51,720 bases of DNA. Origin: an uncultured Marvinbryantia sp. GTDB lineage: Bacteria; Bacillota; Clostridia; Lachnospirales; Lachnospiraceae. The stretch spans positions 1-51,720 of the forward strand of contig NZ_CAJKOX010000034.1 in assembly GCF_905201705.1 (NCBI RefSeq), in the 5' to 3' direction. The stretch's first letter is position 1, and each line of letters begins with the position of its first letter. Below the pieces are notes generated by a model. That model was not told the origin of the DNA. It worked only from the letters and a program-made list of their open reading frames with translations, and did no database searches. This document shows, piece after piece, positions 17,590 to 26,175 of the stretch. The position numbers were made by a program, and so were the translations under genes.

Positions 17590-18024
17590 CTATGCTTCTG
17601 CGTCCTCGTCTGTATTCTCCGGACCGGCTGTTTTTGCGGATGCGCCCGCGCTGTTTCCCGCACCGGCTGCAAATCCATTACCTGAGGTAAAGCGGTTTAC
17701 AAAATCCGGTACCATGTCCAGCACCTTGGTGAGTCCGTCCTGGTTGCGGACGTTCACAAGCTTAGAGGTGCCGTTCTGGATCACGAGAACTGCACTCGGC
17801 ATCATCTTGCAGCCCATACCGCCGCCGCCGTTATTTTTCTGTTTGTTGTTCTCCTGTCCCTCAAGCGCAGCCGCAGCCACACCGAAGGAGACGTCTACAA
17901 GCGGCAGAATGATGGTATCGCCCACCGTGATCGCATCGCCCACAACGGTCTTTGAGTGGATAAAGCCGTCCATTCCCTTAAACAGGGATTCTACCTTTGA
18001 CTGAAAATTGTTTTCTGATGCCAT
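17590..18024 (-). CDS. gerW: GerW-family spore protein (YtfJ)
   Basis: 144 residues from MASENNFQSK; GGAGG lies 8 bases before this ATG, while the frame from 18114 starts in non-coding sequence. The YtfJ/GerW core is clear: GMDGFIHSKTVVGDAITVGD, IILPLVDVSFGVA and a Gly-rich loop GGGGMGCKMMPSAVLVIQNG. The C-terminus is a low-complexity Ala/Gly/Asp tail. In B. subtilis YtfJ is made in the forespore and helps cortex hydrolysis at germination. The YtfI-like gene lies just upstream, the same pair as in B. subtilis. Confidence 0.9.
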   Translation of the reverse strand: MASENNFQSKVESLFKGMDGFIHSKTVVGDAITVGDTIILPLVDVSFGVAAAALEGQENNKQKNNGGGGMGCKMMPSAVLVIQNGTSKLVNVRNQDGLTKVLDMVPDFVNRFTSGNGFAAGAGNSAGASAKTAGPENTDEDAEA

Positions 18025-18152
18025 TTTTTGTTCCTCCTTTTTTATGCGAAATGTCAACTGTTTTCTATTTTTACAGCATTCCCGGACGTTTCTGCGCCCG
18101 GCGGCTGCTCTCACCCGCTGATTTGATGTTTAAAAGTTTTGTATTCCCTGTT

Positions 18153-19250
18153 TCAATGATTTAACATTTTTCGCACCCGTTTTATGGTGATACGGATGTG
18201 CTTGTCCAAAAGAAGCAAAAATGCAGTTTTTACAAGGTGGCAGGCACGGATATGCCCTTTCAGAGAAATATCCCCCTCCAGCACAGGCTTTGTAAAGTCC
18301 GCCTCCACAATCACATGATTCCCGGAAGCCACCTGCAAAATACTTAAAATTCCAAGGAGCTGACCGGTCGCTGCCGGATCATCCAGCCCGAACAATACAT
18401 TTCCCTCAATTTTCCGCGGAAAATAATGCTTAAACAGATAGCGAAGCTCTTTCTTTCCATGTCTCAGCGCTTCCTGTGTATGGACATCGTACCACAGTTT
18501 TTTGTAATATTCCAGCTTCCTTTTCAGTTTCTCAAAGCTTTCCCGGATATTCCGTATTTTTTCCAGAAATGCGCGAAAGCTATTCTTTATATTTTCAAAA
18601 AAAGATCTCAGCCTGTCAAAAATACCCGGTTTCGCCTGTCGCCGGACGCTTTTTGTATCTGGCGTCTCCCGGACTTCCTGCTCCGGCGCAGATTCGCTCT
18701 CCGGCATCCCGAAGGATTCCGGCGACGCAGAAATTTCCTCCTGCTTTGAAGAGGATCCGCTTTCCTTTTCCGATGCAGCTTCCGGTACGACGGATTCCTC
18801 CGCAAACGACTGTCCCGCGCTCTCATCCTCCGAAAGCGGCCTGGCAGGCGGCTGCACGCTTTCTGCTTCGGGCGGCTGCTTCTGCTCCGGTTCTTCCGGC
18901 GCCTGAGGCATTTCATGCGGTGCCTCAGGTGCTGTCGCCTTTTCTGCTTCTTTTTCAGACGGCGCAGGTTTCCTTTTGCGCTTCTTTTTTTTCTTTTCTC
19001 CAACTACCGTGTACCCGCACACCTTCACGCTGATCTGCAGTTTCCCGTCCAGATAACCGATATGCACCGAGAGAAGATGCAGCAGCCAGGTGACGCGGGC
19101 GGCTGCTGTCAGCTTATCAGTTTTTTCCGCCGACGCCTGGTAGCGGACGGGCACGAACAGAAGCAGAAGCGCGACCGTAAGAAGGATCAGCAGCAGGACT
19201 GCCAGCAGAATAAACGGTATTTTCAATATCGCCAAAACTATATGTAGCAT
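18153..19250 (-). CDS. DUF2953 protein (YtfI-like)
   Basis: 365 residues. An N-terminal membrane helix (residues ~5-32) is followed by the DUF2953 start (VPVRYQASAEKTDKLTAAAR, LLSVHIGYLDGKLQISVKVC). Then comes a Pro/Glu/Ser/Lys-rich linker of ~110 residues (about 90-200), much longer than in Bacillus YtfI and probably disordered. The conserved C-terminal half (HYFPRKIEGNVLFGLDDPAA, GHIRACHLVKTAFLLLLDK) completes the domain. The function is unknown; pairing with gerW suggests a spore-related role. It starts 15 bases after the gene at 19266. Confidence 0.8.
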   Translation of the reverse strand: MLHIVLAILKIPFILLAVLLLILLTVALLLLFVPVRYQASAEKTDKLTAAARVTWLLHLLSVHIGYLDGKLQISVKVCGYTVVGEKKKKKRKRKPAPSEKEAEKATAPEAPHEMPQAPEEPEQKQPPEAESVQPPARPLSEDESAGQSFAEESVVPEAASEKESGSSSKQEEISASPESFGMPESESAPEQEVRETPDTKSVRRQAKPGIFDRLRSFFENIKNSFRAFLEKIRNIRESFEKLKRKLEYYKKLWYDVHTQEALRHGKKELRYLFKHYFPRKIEGNVLFGLDDPAATGQLLGILSILQVASGNHVIVEADFTKPVLEGDISLKGHIRACHLVKTAFLLLLDKHIRITIKRVRKMLNH

Positions 19251-19265
19251 TCTCTCACCTGCCGC

Positions 19266-19655
19266 CTACTTTCCGAACCGAAACAGTTTTCGTTTCTTTA
19301 GCTTTTCCATCGGATATTCATAAATCATCTCTTCGCCGTCCGGTATACGGCTCTCAAGAAATTTCCGCACATCAAAATCGCCATTTTTGCGGTATGCGTC
19401 CAGCGCGATACCAGTCGCGATATCCACCGCCTCGTGCCAGCCCTTCGCCGCGCCGACGATCAGCGGACAATGCCCGTGAAGAACCGGCTGGAACAGAATA
19501 TCCGCCCGGAAAATGTCAAAAAGATCACGCTCATTCGCCGCAAGCGTGACCAGATAAACCTCCGGCATACCGACGCCCGTCTCCACATTTTTGATGAGCA
19601 GCTCCCTGTTCTTTTTTACATTTTTACCGATATACAGCTTCTGATACCATTTCAT
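19266..19655 (-). CDS. Conserved hypothetical protein, 129 aa
   Basis: No membrane helix or signal peptide. The N-terminus (MKWYQKLYIGKNVKKNRELL) is basic and the middle (PVLHGHCPLIVGAAKGWHEA) looks conserved and globular, with a His pair that could bind a ligand or metal. I do not recognise a named family with certainty. It heads the small operon leading to the YtfI- and GerW-type spore genes, with AAGGATAG as ribosome-binding site, so it may be sporulation-related by context only. Confidence 0.65.
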   Translation of the reverse strand: MKWYQKLYIGKNVKKNRELLIKNVETGVGMPEVYLVTLAANERDLFDIFRADILFQPVLHGHCPLIVGAAKGWHEAVDIATGIALDAYRKNGDFDVRKFLESRIPDGEEMIYEYPMEKLKKRKLFRFGK

Positions 19656-19739
19656 AATACTATCCTTACCACTTTTTTACAGTTTAATCGCCTTATGAGA
19701 AAGGGATTGTCGCAAAACGATGCAGCAACCCCTTTCCAC

Positions 19740-20192
19740 TTAAAAATGTTTCTTTGTTCCCCACAAATTCGCCTTTTTCAGTGACAGATACTCGTCGTAT
19801 GCACGCTCCAGCATCGTCCGCTCGTTGGCGAATTTCAGCAGATGATAAGCCTCATGGTATTTGTAATAACCAGAGTCCACAAAGTGTTCTTCGCGCTGTG
19901 GTTTGCTATAATAACTTTCCGAACGCATCAAGTACCAGTGTACATCCTTTTCCACCACGTCCTCGGGCACATTGAAAGAATACTGGCTCTTCCCAATATA
20001 CTTTATAATGCTCGCCCGCACGCCGGTTTCCTCCAAAACCTCGCGCAGCGCAGTATCCTTGTACTCCTCACCAGCCTCCACTGTTCCCTTCGGCAATACC
20101 CAACCCTCATATTTGTTCTTATAGCTCTTGAACAAAAGCAATATCTTGCCTCGAAATATTACCACACCGCCACAGCTCGTTGCCTCAATCAT
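19740..20192 (-). CDS. Nudix hydrolase
   Basis: 150 residues. The Nudix box GTVEAGEEYKDTALREVLEE (G-x5-E-x7-REVLEE-TG) lies at residues ~35-56 and has all the metal-binding glutamates. The N-terminus SCGGVVIFRGKILLL and the short length fit an Ap4A- or nucleotide-diphosphate-type hydrolase; the substrate cannot be named. It is monocistronic, with a strong promoter at 20236-20264 and a GC-rich hairpin region downstream. Confidence 0.9.
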   Translation of the reverse strand: MIEATSCGGVVIFRGKILLLFKSYKNKYEGWVLPKGTVEAGEEYKDTALREVLEETGVRASIIKYIGKSQYSFNVPEDVVEKDVHWYLMRSESYYSKPQREEHFVDSGYYKYHEAYHLLKFANERTMLERAYDEYLSLKKANLWGTKKHF

Positions 20193-20235
20193 TGCAATTC
20201 CTCCTGTAGTGCGTTGTGTTTTCTGTGCTGGTCTT

Positions 20236-20264
20236 AGTATACCGCTTTTTTAAAAAAACCGCAA
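20236..20264 (-). promoter_or_regulatory. sigma-A promoter for Nudix gene
   Basis: Minus strand TTGCGG (20264-20259), 17-base spacer, TATACT (20241-20236). It starts only ~8 bases after the PBP stop codon and drives the next gene, with AGGAGG before its ATG. Confidence 0.78.
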
Positions 20265-20271
20265 CTCTTTC

Positions 20272-21936
20272 TTAATATTGATTGTAATAATAGGTGTCAA
20301 AAATCTGTTTTGCGATCGGAACCGCCGCCGAGCTTCCGGTGCCGCCGTCCTCCGCGATCACGCAGACAACGATATCCGGATCCTCCACATTGGAGAATCC
20401 AACGAACCAGGAATGCGTGGAAAGCTCCGCTTCCTCTCCGGTATTTCCGTTCACCTCATACTCCGCAGAGCCGGTTTTGCCTGCCACCGTGTAGCTGTCA
20501 TTCCACAGATACGAGCCGGAGCCGCCCTCCACGACGCTCTGCATGAAGCTCTTTAAGATGTCCGCCTCCTGACTGGAGATCATGCGCTTATACGCGATGG
20601 GCTTCGTCTCGCTCACCTTAACGCCCTCTGTATTTTCGACGCGCTGCACAAAATACGGATACATCATCACGCCGTCGTTCGCGATCGTGCCTGCGATCAG
20701 CGCCATGTGCAGCGGAGAAACCAGCGTGTCGCCCTGCCCGAACGAGGTCGTCATGATATCGCCGTAGGACGAATCGCTGTTCAGCACAAACTGGCTGCTG
20801 CTGTACGGCATCAGCGTCGGCAGGTCGCCGTTAAACAAAAACTTCTCGCAGAGATCATGAAATCTGTCCAGATCAAGCTGCAGACCAATATTGGCAAACG
20901 AGGTATTGCAGGAGTTCTGGAAGGACTGCTGCAGATTCTCAAAGCCATGTACCGCTCCGTCAAAGCACTGGATCGTCACATCCCCCTGCGTCAGATAGCC
21001 GTCGCACTGGAAGGAATAATCCATATAATCATCCGGATGCTCCTGGATATACTCCAGCGCCGTCATGATCTTAAAGGTAGAGCCAGGCGGATAGAGTCCC
21101 TGCGTCGCACGGTTCAGAAGCGGGCTGTGCGCATCCTCCGCGATCAGATATTCCCACAGCTCATCCATCTGGTTCGGGTCAAAATCCGGCTTCGATACCA
21201 TTGCCAGCACCGCTCCGGTATCCGGTTCCATCACAACGACCGCTCCGCGATAAGCGCCAAGCGCCTGCGACGCCGCCGTCTGAAGTGTTGTGTCAAGTGT
21301 CAGGATCAGATTGTCCCCGCGCACCTTTTCGTTATTTACGCCTTTGCCCACCTGGTCGACGATCGAGGTATTCGACGTGAGCAGATCACTGTTATACATC
21401 GCCTCAATGCCCGATTTTCCGTTCGTCGTGTAGCCGACCACATGCGCAAACAGATTGTCGTAGGGATACACGCGCGTCTCGTTGCCTTCCTCATCGACAT
21501 TGGTCCCCGCAAGGATCTCACCGTCCGCCGAATAGATGGAGCCGCGCACCACATACTGCTTCTGTTCGTCCGCCTTGGTATTGTTCGGATTCGCCTTCAG
21601 CTCGTCCGCGAGCGAGATCTGAAAATAAGCCATGTAGCCGACCAGCGCAAGAAACATCGCCGAAAACAGGTACGCCACGCGCCCATACACCCGGTTATGC
21701 TGCTTTTTCGACACCGGCGGCTTCTGAGGCGGAATCTGTCCATCCTCTGAAAACGGCGGTATCTGATGCGGTTCCCCGTCATAATGCGGCGGAATCCCCT
21801 CATTATAATGCTGCGCTCCGCCGCTGTAGCCTGTACGGTAGCCTTCCTCCCGCTGATGCTCCAGAAATTCGGGGATTTCTACCTCACGCTCCGAAAAATC
21901 TTCGGGATTCCAGTTGTCGTTCCCTCTCTCTCTCAA
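20272..21936 (-). CDS. Class B penicillin-binding protein (PBP2/FtsI-type transpeptidase)
   Basis: About 554 residues. A cytoplasmic acidic/Pro-rich N-terminus is followed by one membrane helix (YLFSAMFLALVGYMAYFQI). The transpeptidase motifs are STFK (PPGSTFKIMTALE, catalytic Ser), SCN in QNSCNTSFA and KTG (VAGKTGSAEY). It crosslinks peptidoglycan stem peptides with its SEDS partner. I choose the TTG at 21936 (LRERGNDNWNP) because GAGGAGG sits 6 bases before it; ATGs at 21951 and 21987 lack a good site. The start lies inside ftsW, a 53-base overlap. The pair could serve division or sporulation (SpoVD-SpoVE-like). Confidence 0.87.
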   Translation of the reverse strand: MRERGNDNWNPEDFSEREVEIPEFLEHQREEGYRTGYSGGAQHYNEGIPPHYDGEPHQIPPFSEDGQIPPQKPPVSKKQHNRVYGRVAYLFSAMFLALVGYMAYFQISLADELKANPNNTKADEQKQYVVRGSIYSADGEILAGTNVDEEGNETRVYPYDNLFAHVVGYTTNGKSGIEAMYNSDLLTSNTSIVDQVGKGVNNEKVRGDNLILTLDTTLQTAASQALGAYRGAVVVMEPDTGAVLAMVSKPDFDPNQMDELWEYLIAEDAHSPLLNRATQGLYPPGSTFKIMTALEYIQEHPDDYMDYSFQCDGYLTQGDVTIQCFDGAVHGFENLQQSFQNSCNTSFANIGLQLDLDRFHDLCEKFLFNGDLPTLMPYSSSQFVLNSDSSYGDIMTTSFGQGDTLVSPLHMALIAGTIANDGVMMYPYFVQRVENTEGVKVSETKPIAYKRMISSQEADILKSFMQSVVEGGSGSYLWNDSYTVAGKTGSAEYEVNGNTGEEAELSTHSWFVGFSNVEDPDIVVCVIAEDGGTGSSAAVPIAKQIFDTYYYNQY

Positions 21937-23245
21937 TTTGATCCTCCTCATCTTCCCGCAGAATATAAAGTCCCTGTATAATCGCAAACATCAGCACAGT
22001 ACTCAGCATGGAGCTTCCGCCGTAGCTGACCAGCGGCAGCGTCACGCCAGTCATCGGGATAAATTTCATCGCACCGCCAATTGTCAGAAATACCTGCACT
22101 GCGTACATGGTGCCAAGTCCGAGCGCCACCAGGCGGTAAAACCGGTTGGACAGCCGCATCGCAATATTCAAAAACATAATATAGCAGCTCATGCAGATGA
22201 GGATCAGGCAGATCGCAAAAATACCGCCAAGCTCCTCCGCGATCGCCGCAAACATAAAGTCCTGCTCCACGATCGGAATATTATCCGGCGTTCCCTGATA
22301 AAGCCCGGTACCGAACCAGCCGCCCGCCGCGATGGAAAACAGTGACTGCGCCACCTGGTAGCCCTTGTTCGCATAATCCGCAAACGGATCCTGCCAGATC
22401 TGCACGCGCACGCGCACATGCGAGAACAGGTAATATGCCGCCACCGCCGCCACGCTCCCGGCGCCAAGCCCGGCAAACAGATACAGGCAGTTTCGCGTCG
22501 CCACATACAGCATGATCAGATAGGTGACGAAAAAGATCAGCGCGCTTCCCAGATCCTTTGAGATCACCAGGATCAGCACATGCGCCGCAGCCACTGCCGT
22601 CGCGATCACAATATCGAGAAAGCGCTTCGCCTTGCCGAGCATCCCGGCAATCGCAAATACAAAGATGATCTTTACAAACTCCGACGGCTGGATGCTGATA
22701 AAGCCAAGGTTAAACCCAAGCTTCGAGCCGTAGGTCTCGTCCGCCGCCACCAGCACGATGCCTAAAAGCGCAATACCGGCTCCCGCGTAAACCCAGGTCC
22801 AGCGCGTCAGTATGCGCACCTTGCGAATAATGACCGGCACGATCAGCGCCACCGCGGTGGACGCCGCCGCGATCTGGAACTGCCGCGTCGCCTGCTCGTA
22901 GGAGAGCCTTGTCAGCATGATAAAACCGATCGTGATCAGCATACACATATGATTCACGACCAGCTTTGACGCGCGCGGATACAGATTGCGGAAAAACACC
23001 AGTGTTGCCGCAAGATAGATAATTTGCGCGCCGTAGAAAAAGAGCAGCTCCTGCTCCTGCGTCTGCAGATACATTACCGCGAACGCGACGAAATGTATCA
23101 CAAACATCATCAGATTCTGCTGCAGGAACAGAAATTCCTTGTCCTCCTCATCCTTTTTTGTAAAGACAAGGAAGCTCTGCAGCGTATAAATTGCCATCAA
23201 AATCAAAATAGCATATCTGGAAAACTGAATAATTAAACTTACCAC
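21884..23245 (-). CDS. SEDS-family peptidoglycan polymerase (FtsW/RodA/SpoVE)
   Basis: 453 residues with about ten membrane helices. SEDS signatures are visible: FISIQPSEFVKIIFVFAIAG, SKDLGSALIFFVTYLIML and LPLVSYGGSSMLSTVLMFAI. SEDS proteins polymerise lipid II glycan strands with a class B PBP, here the overlapping downstream gene. The start is a GTG at 23245, 8 bases after the U32 gene stop. The charged C-terminus (EDQIERERERQLESRR) is encoded by the sequence that also holds the ribosome-binding site and start of the PBP gene. Confidence 0.92.
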   Translation of the reverse strand: MVSLIIQFSRYAILILMAIYTLQSFLVFTKKDEEDKEFLFLQQNLMMFVIHFVAFAVMYLQTQEQELLFFYGAQIIYLAATLVFFRNLYPRASKLVVNHMCMLITIGFIMLTRLSYEQATRQFQIAAASTAVALIVPVIIRKVRILTRWTWVYAGAGIALLGIVLVAADETYGSKLGFNLGFISIQPSEFVKIIFVFAIAGMLGKAKRFLDIVIATAVAAAHVLILVISKDLGSALIFFVTYLIMLYVATRNCLYLFAGLGAGSVAAVAAYYLFSHVRVRVQIWQDPFADYANKGYQVAQSLFSIAAGGWFGTGLYQGTPDNIPIVEQDFMFAAIAEELGGIFAICLILICMSCYIMFLNIAMRLSNRFYRLVALGLGTMYAVQVFLTIGGAMKFIPMTGVTLPLVSYGGSSMLSTVLMFAIIQGLYILREDEEDQIERERERQLESRRFFGA

Positions 23246-23253
23246 GTTTCTAC

Positions 23254-25509
23254 CTATTCCACTCCGCGCTCGAAGTGTCCCCTTGTAAACTCTTTATATA
23301 GCCTGTCAGTTTGTTCTCTGCCAAAAAATGCCTGCGCATAGCTTTTTGCGATCTCTCCCGCCGCCTCCGGCTCCTCCGTCGTAAACTGCAGGCGGAGACT
23401 TTCCGGATGAAGCTCCTTTATGTCGCGCACATTTCCGGATAATTCCAGAGGAGCGCTGTTGTATATGACATTATAGCAGAACGGGCAGACATTCTTTACC
23501 GCAAAAAGCTTTTGTTTCCGGTCCTTCAGATACAAAAGCGACGGCTTTTTGGTACAGCCGGTGCTGTTTTTCCTCTGGCATTGTGCGGAAACCATCAGCG
23601 GCTGATAGCCGTACACGATCAGCTCGCTTCCCTCCATGCCGCGCCGCGCCAGCTCCCTGCGGTTCAGCTCCACCGGCGCCGTGTCCCATGCAAGCTGCGC
23701 TTCCTGCCAGAAAAGACGCGCCTCCCGGTTCCAGGTGTAGAGATTCCAGTCCGCCGCCAGCGGCTTTGAGAAATTTCGCTCCCGCAAAAAGAGATATTCC
23801 TCCTGATTTCGGATCAGAAGCCCGTCGTATGCCGCCAGCGCAGCGAGCGCCTGTTCGCCCCTGTAATACTCCAGCGCCTGCGTCCGGAAAATCCACGGAA
23901 GAATATAAAAGCATTTCTTTCCCGCCTCATGACAGCGCGCGATCCACCTCTTAGAATCCGCAAGAAATGCTTCCCTGCCCGAAAATGCCGCGCAGTCCAG
24001 ATAGATCGCGTCGATCTCCGGCACCGCACAGAGCGTATTCACCAAAGCCAGATTTTCCACGGACGCCGTCATGCGAAAATATGCGGTAGCCTGTTTCTTA
24101 GCGGCGTGCGTTTTTTCTCCGCCATTCTGCTTCTCTGCGCCGTGATCCTCCTTCAGGAAAATCCCCCTTAAGTCTTCTTCGGACACCGGTTTCCGGTATC
24201 GTCCGTCCCCGCGCCGATATTCGCTCTGAATATCCTCTTTCAGCGCCGTGATTGCATTTCGGCGCAGCTCGTTGAGCGCCTGCATCGGCAGAAATAAATC
24301 GTCCTCTGTATCAATCTCCAGATGCGAAAAGGCAAATCCGCTCCCGCCGGTCTTTCGCATCTGCTTTTCCAGGTCTGCTCTGGTAAGCGGGCGATTCTGC
24401 GCCATCTGCGACTGCATTCCCTCTGCCGTAACAGTATGCCCTCCGGACGATATCCTTAGTATAGCAGGTTTTCGCTTTGAAAGTATTAATTTCCCATTAA
24501 TTTTTTCCGGATAATCCTTATCAAGGTACTGCTGCTTCAGCTCCTTCAGCAGCACGTCGTTGTCCGTACAGTAATTCGACTGTCCCGGCGACATCATAGA
24601 CGGGCCATTGTGACGGCGGTAATAGCCGTCAGAAAAACCGCCTCTGCTGTAGAGATCAAGCAATTCCCTCTTATCCTCACTGCTCACCTGAAATTTTTTC
24701 TGCGGATTTTCCAGGTAACGGTCGAGATAACGCCGGTAAATGCGCACCACGCCCGCTGCATACTCCGGTCGCTTCATCCGTCCCTCAATTTTCATGGAAT
24801 AAACGCCGCTCTCGATGAGCTGCGGCAGCAGCTCCAGCGTGCAGATATCCTTCGGACTGAGCAGATATTGCTTTTCCTTTTTATTGACGCGTTTCCCGTT
24901 TTCATACAGATCATAGGGAAGACGGCACGGCTGCGCGCATCTTCCGCGGTTGCCGCTCCTGCCGCCGATCATACTGCTTAAAAGGCACTGCCCCGAATAA
25001 CAGAAGCAGAGGGCACCGTGGATAAAGCTCTCGATCTCGATATCCGTGCTCTCATGGATGCCGCGGATCTCCTCCAGAGACAGCTCGCGCGCCGTCACGA
25101 TACGCGTCGCCCCAAGCTCTTTTAAAAAACGCGCCCCGTACGCGCTGGTGATGCCCATCTGCGTGCTGGCGTGAATATCCAGCCCCGGAAAAACATCCCG
25201 GATATAGCGGAGCACGCCGAGATCCTGCACGATCACCGCATCCAGACCTTCCCGGTAATAGGGATTCAGATAATCGTATAATCCGTCCAGCTCGTCATCC
25301 TTCAGAAGCGTGTTCACCGTCAGATACAGGCGCCGGTTCTTTTCATGTGCATAGTCGATTGCCCGCTTTAAAAGATCCTCATCGGGATTTTCCGCATAAG
25401 CGCGCGCACCAAAACGGCTGCCGCCGATATAAACAGCGTCAGCACCCGCGGCGAACGCCGCCGTCATGCTTTCATAGCAACCAGCCGGAGCCAGCAATTC
25501 TGCCTTCAT
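23254..25509 (-). CDS. U32-family peptidase/hydroxylase with C-terminal extension
   Basis: 751 residues. The N-terminus ELLAPAGCYESMTAAFAAGA and the motif IHGALCFCYSGQCLLSSMIG with the clustered cysteines after it (GRSGNRGRCAQPCRLPYDLY) are diagnostic for U32. The C-terminal half adds a collagenase-like DUF3656-type region and a Cys cluster (KNVCPFCYNVIY). E. coli relatives (RlhA, TrhP) hydroxylate RNA using Fe-S and prephenate; others are annotated as proteases, so the true role is open. It lies between zapA and ftsW in the division cluster. Confidence 0.9.
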   Translation of the reverse strand: MKAELLAPAGCYESMTAAFAAGADAVYIGGSRFGARAYAENPDEDLLKRAIDYAHEKNRRLYLTVNTLLKDDELDGLYDYLNPYYREGLDAVIVQDLGVLRYIRDVFPGLDIHASTQMGITSAYGARFLKELGATRIVTARELSLEEIRGIHESTDIEIESFIHGALCFCYSGQCLLSSMIGGRSGNRGRCAQPCRLPYDLYENGKRVNKKEKQYLLSPKDICTLELLPQLIESGVYSMKIEGRMKRPEYAAGVVRIYRRYLDRYLENPQKKFQVSSEDKRELLDLYSRGGFSDGYYRRHNGPSMMSPGQSNYCTDNDVLLKELKQQYLDKDYPEKINGKLILSKRKPAILRISSGGHTVTAEGMQSQMAQNRPLTRADLEKQMRKTGGSGFAFSHLEIDTEDDLFLPMQALNELRRNAITALKEDIQSEYRRGDGRYRKPVSEEDLRGIFLKEDHGAEKQNGGEKTHAAKKQATAYFRMTASVENLALVNTLCAVPEIDAIYLDCAAFSGREAFLADSKRWIARCHEAGKKCFYILPWIFRTQALEYYRGEQALAALAAYDGLLIRNQEEYLFLRERNFSKPLAADWNLYTWNREARLFWQEAQLAWDTAPVELNRRELARRGMEGSELIVYGYQPLMVSAQCQRKNSTGCTKKPSLLYLKDRKQKLFAVKNVCPFCYNVIYNSAPLELSGNVRDIKELHPESLRLQFTTEEPEAAGEIAKSYAQAFFGREQTDRLYKEFTRGHFERGVE

Positions 25510-25579
25510 AAAGCCCTCCTCAGTAAAAAAGAATCTCGTTTTGCGAAATTTTGCGTGCGCATTCCCGCGAAGCGATTTT

Positions 25580-25614
25580 GCCTCACAGGAACCCCGAAGA
25601 ATTTCCTATGAGGC
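25580..25614. repeat. Intergenic hairpin (REP-like)
   Basis: GCCTCACAGGAA (25580-25591) is an inverted repeat of TTCCTATGAGGC (25603-25614), 11 of 12 pairs plus an 11-base loop. It lies between zapA and the U32 gene. There is no T-run after either side, so it is more like a dispersed palindromic element than a terminator. Confidence 0.5.
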
Positions 25615-25651
25615 GCGAAAGAGCCTGCAATAAGCAGACTCTCGTAATCAG

Positions 25652-25978
25652 TTACTTCTTCTTTAATTCGTCCAGCTTTCTCTGCATGTCCATCAGATTA
25701 TGCTTGAGGTCAAAGATTTCCTTGTCCCTGGCGGCAATATGATCCTCCAGGATCTCAACCTGCTTCTTTGCCTTAAAGTAGTCGTCTGCAATATTAAGCT
25801 GCATTAAAATATTTTTTCTGTCGTCGGACTGCCTGCGGTAGCTGTCCATCTTTTTGAATTCCGCCAGCTTGCTGTTGATATAATAGGAAACCCTCTGTAT
25901 ATATTCTTCGCTCTCGTAGCCGCTGATCACAAGAATTTTTCCGTCGATCACAACCTGTATCTGGTTCTTTTTTGACAT
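25652..25978 (-). CDS. zapA: Cell division protein ZapA
   Basis: 108 residues from MSKKNQIQVVIDGKILVISG; GGGAGGAAACGGC precedes this ATG. The N-terminal beta segment with the strongly conserved YIQRVSYYINSKLAE is followed by a helical coiled-coil tail from residue ~60 on (KKQVEILEDHIAARDKEIFD). ZapA crosslinks FtsZ filaments at the Z ring. It lies in line with ruvB upstream and the U32, ftsW and PBP genes downstream. Confidence 0.92.
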   Translation of the reverse strand: MSKKNQIQVVIDGKILVISGYESEEYIQRVSYYINSKLAEFKKMDSYRRQSDDRKNILMQLNIADDYFKAKKQVEILEDHIAARDKEIFDLKHNLMDMQRKLDELKKK

Positions 25979-26080
25979 GCCGTTTCCTCCCGATGGTATC
26001 TTTCCAATCAAATATCTGATCTTCTCGTAGTCTTTTTACAGTATACCCGACTTTTCTTATAATTGCAAGGCAAAAGCGGG

Positions 26081-26106
26081 TTACTGTTTACTCCGTTCGC
26101 AGTAAC
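26081..26106. repeat. 26-base dispersed stem-loop, copy 1
   Basis: The sequence from 26081 to 26106 matches 28982-29007 at 25 of 26 positions. TTACTG and CAGTAA at the ends pair, leaving the loop core ACTCCGTTCG. A second small hairpin, ATTCGC-TTC-GCGAAT, follows at 26126-26140. Both lie between ruvB and zapA. Confidence 0.6.
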
Positions 26107-26175
26107 CTTCGCAAATCCATTTAAAATTCGCTTCGCGAATGGAATCTGCTCATACTTGAATCACGTTCTCACGCC

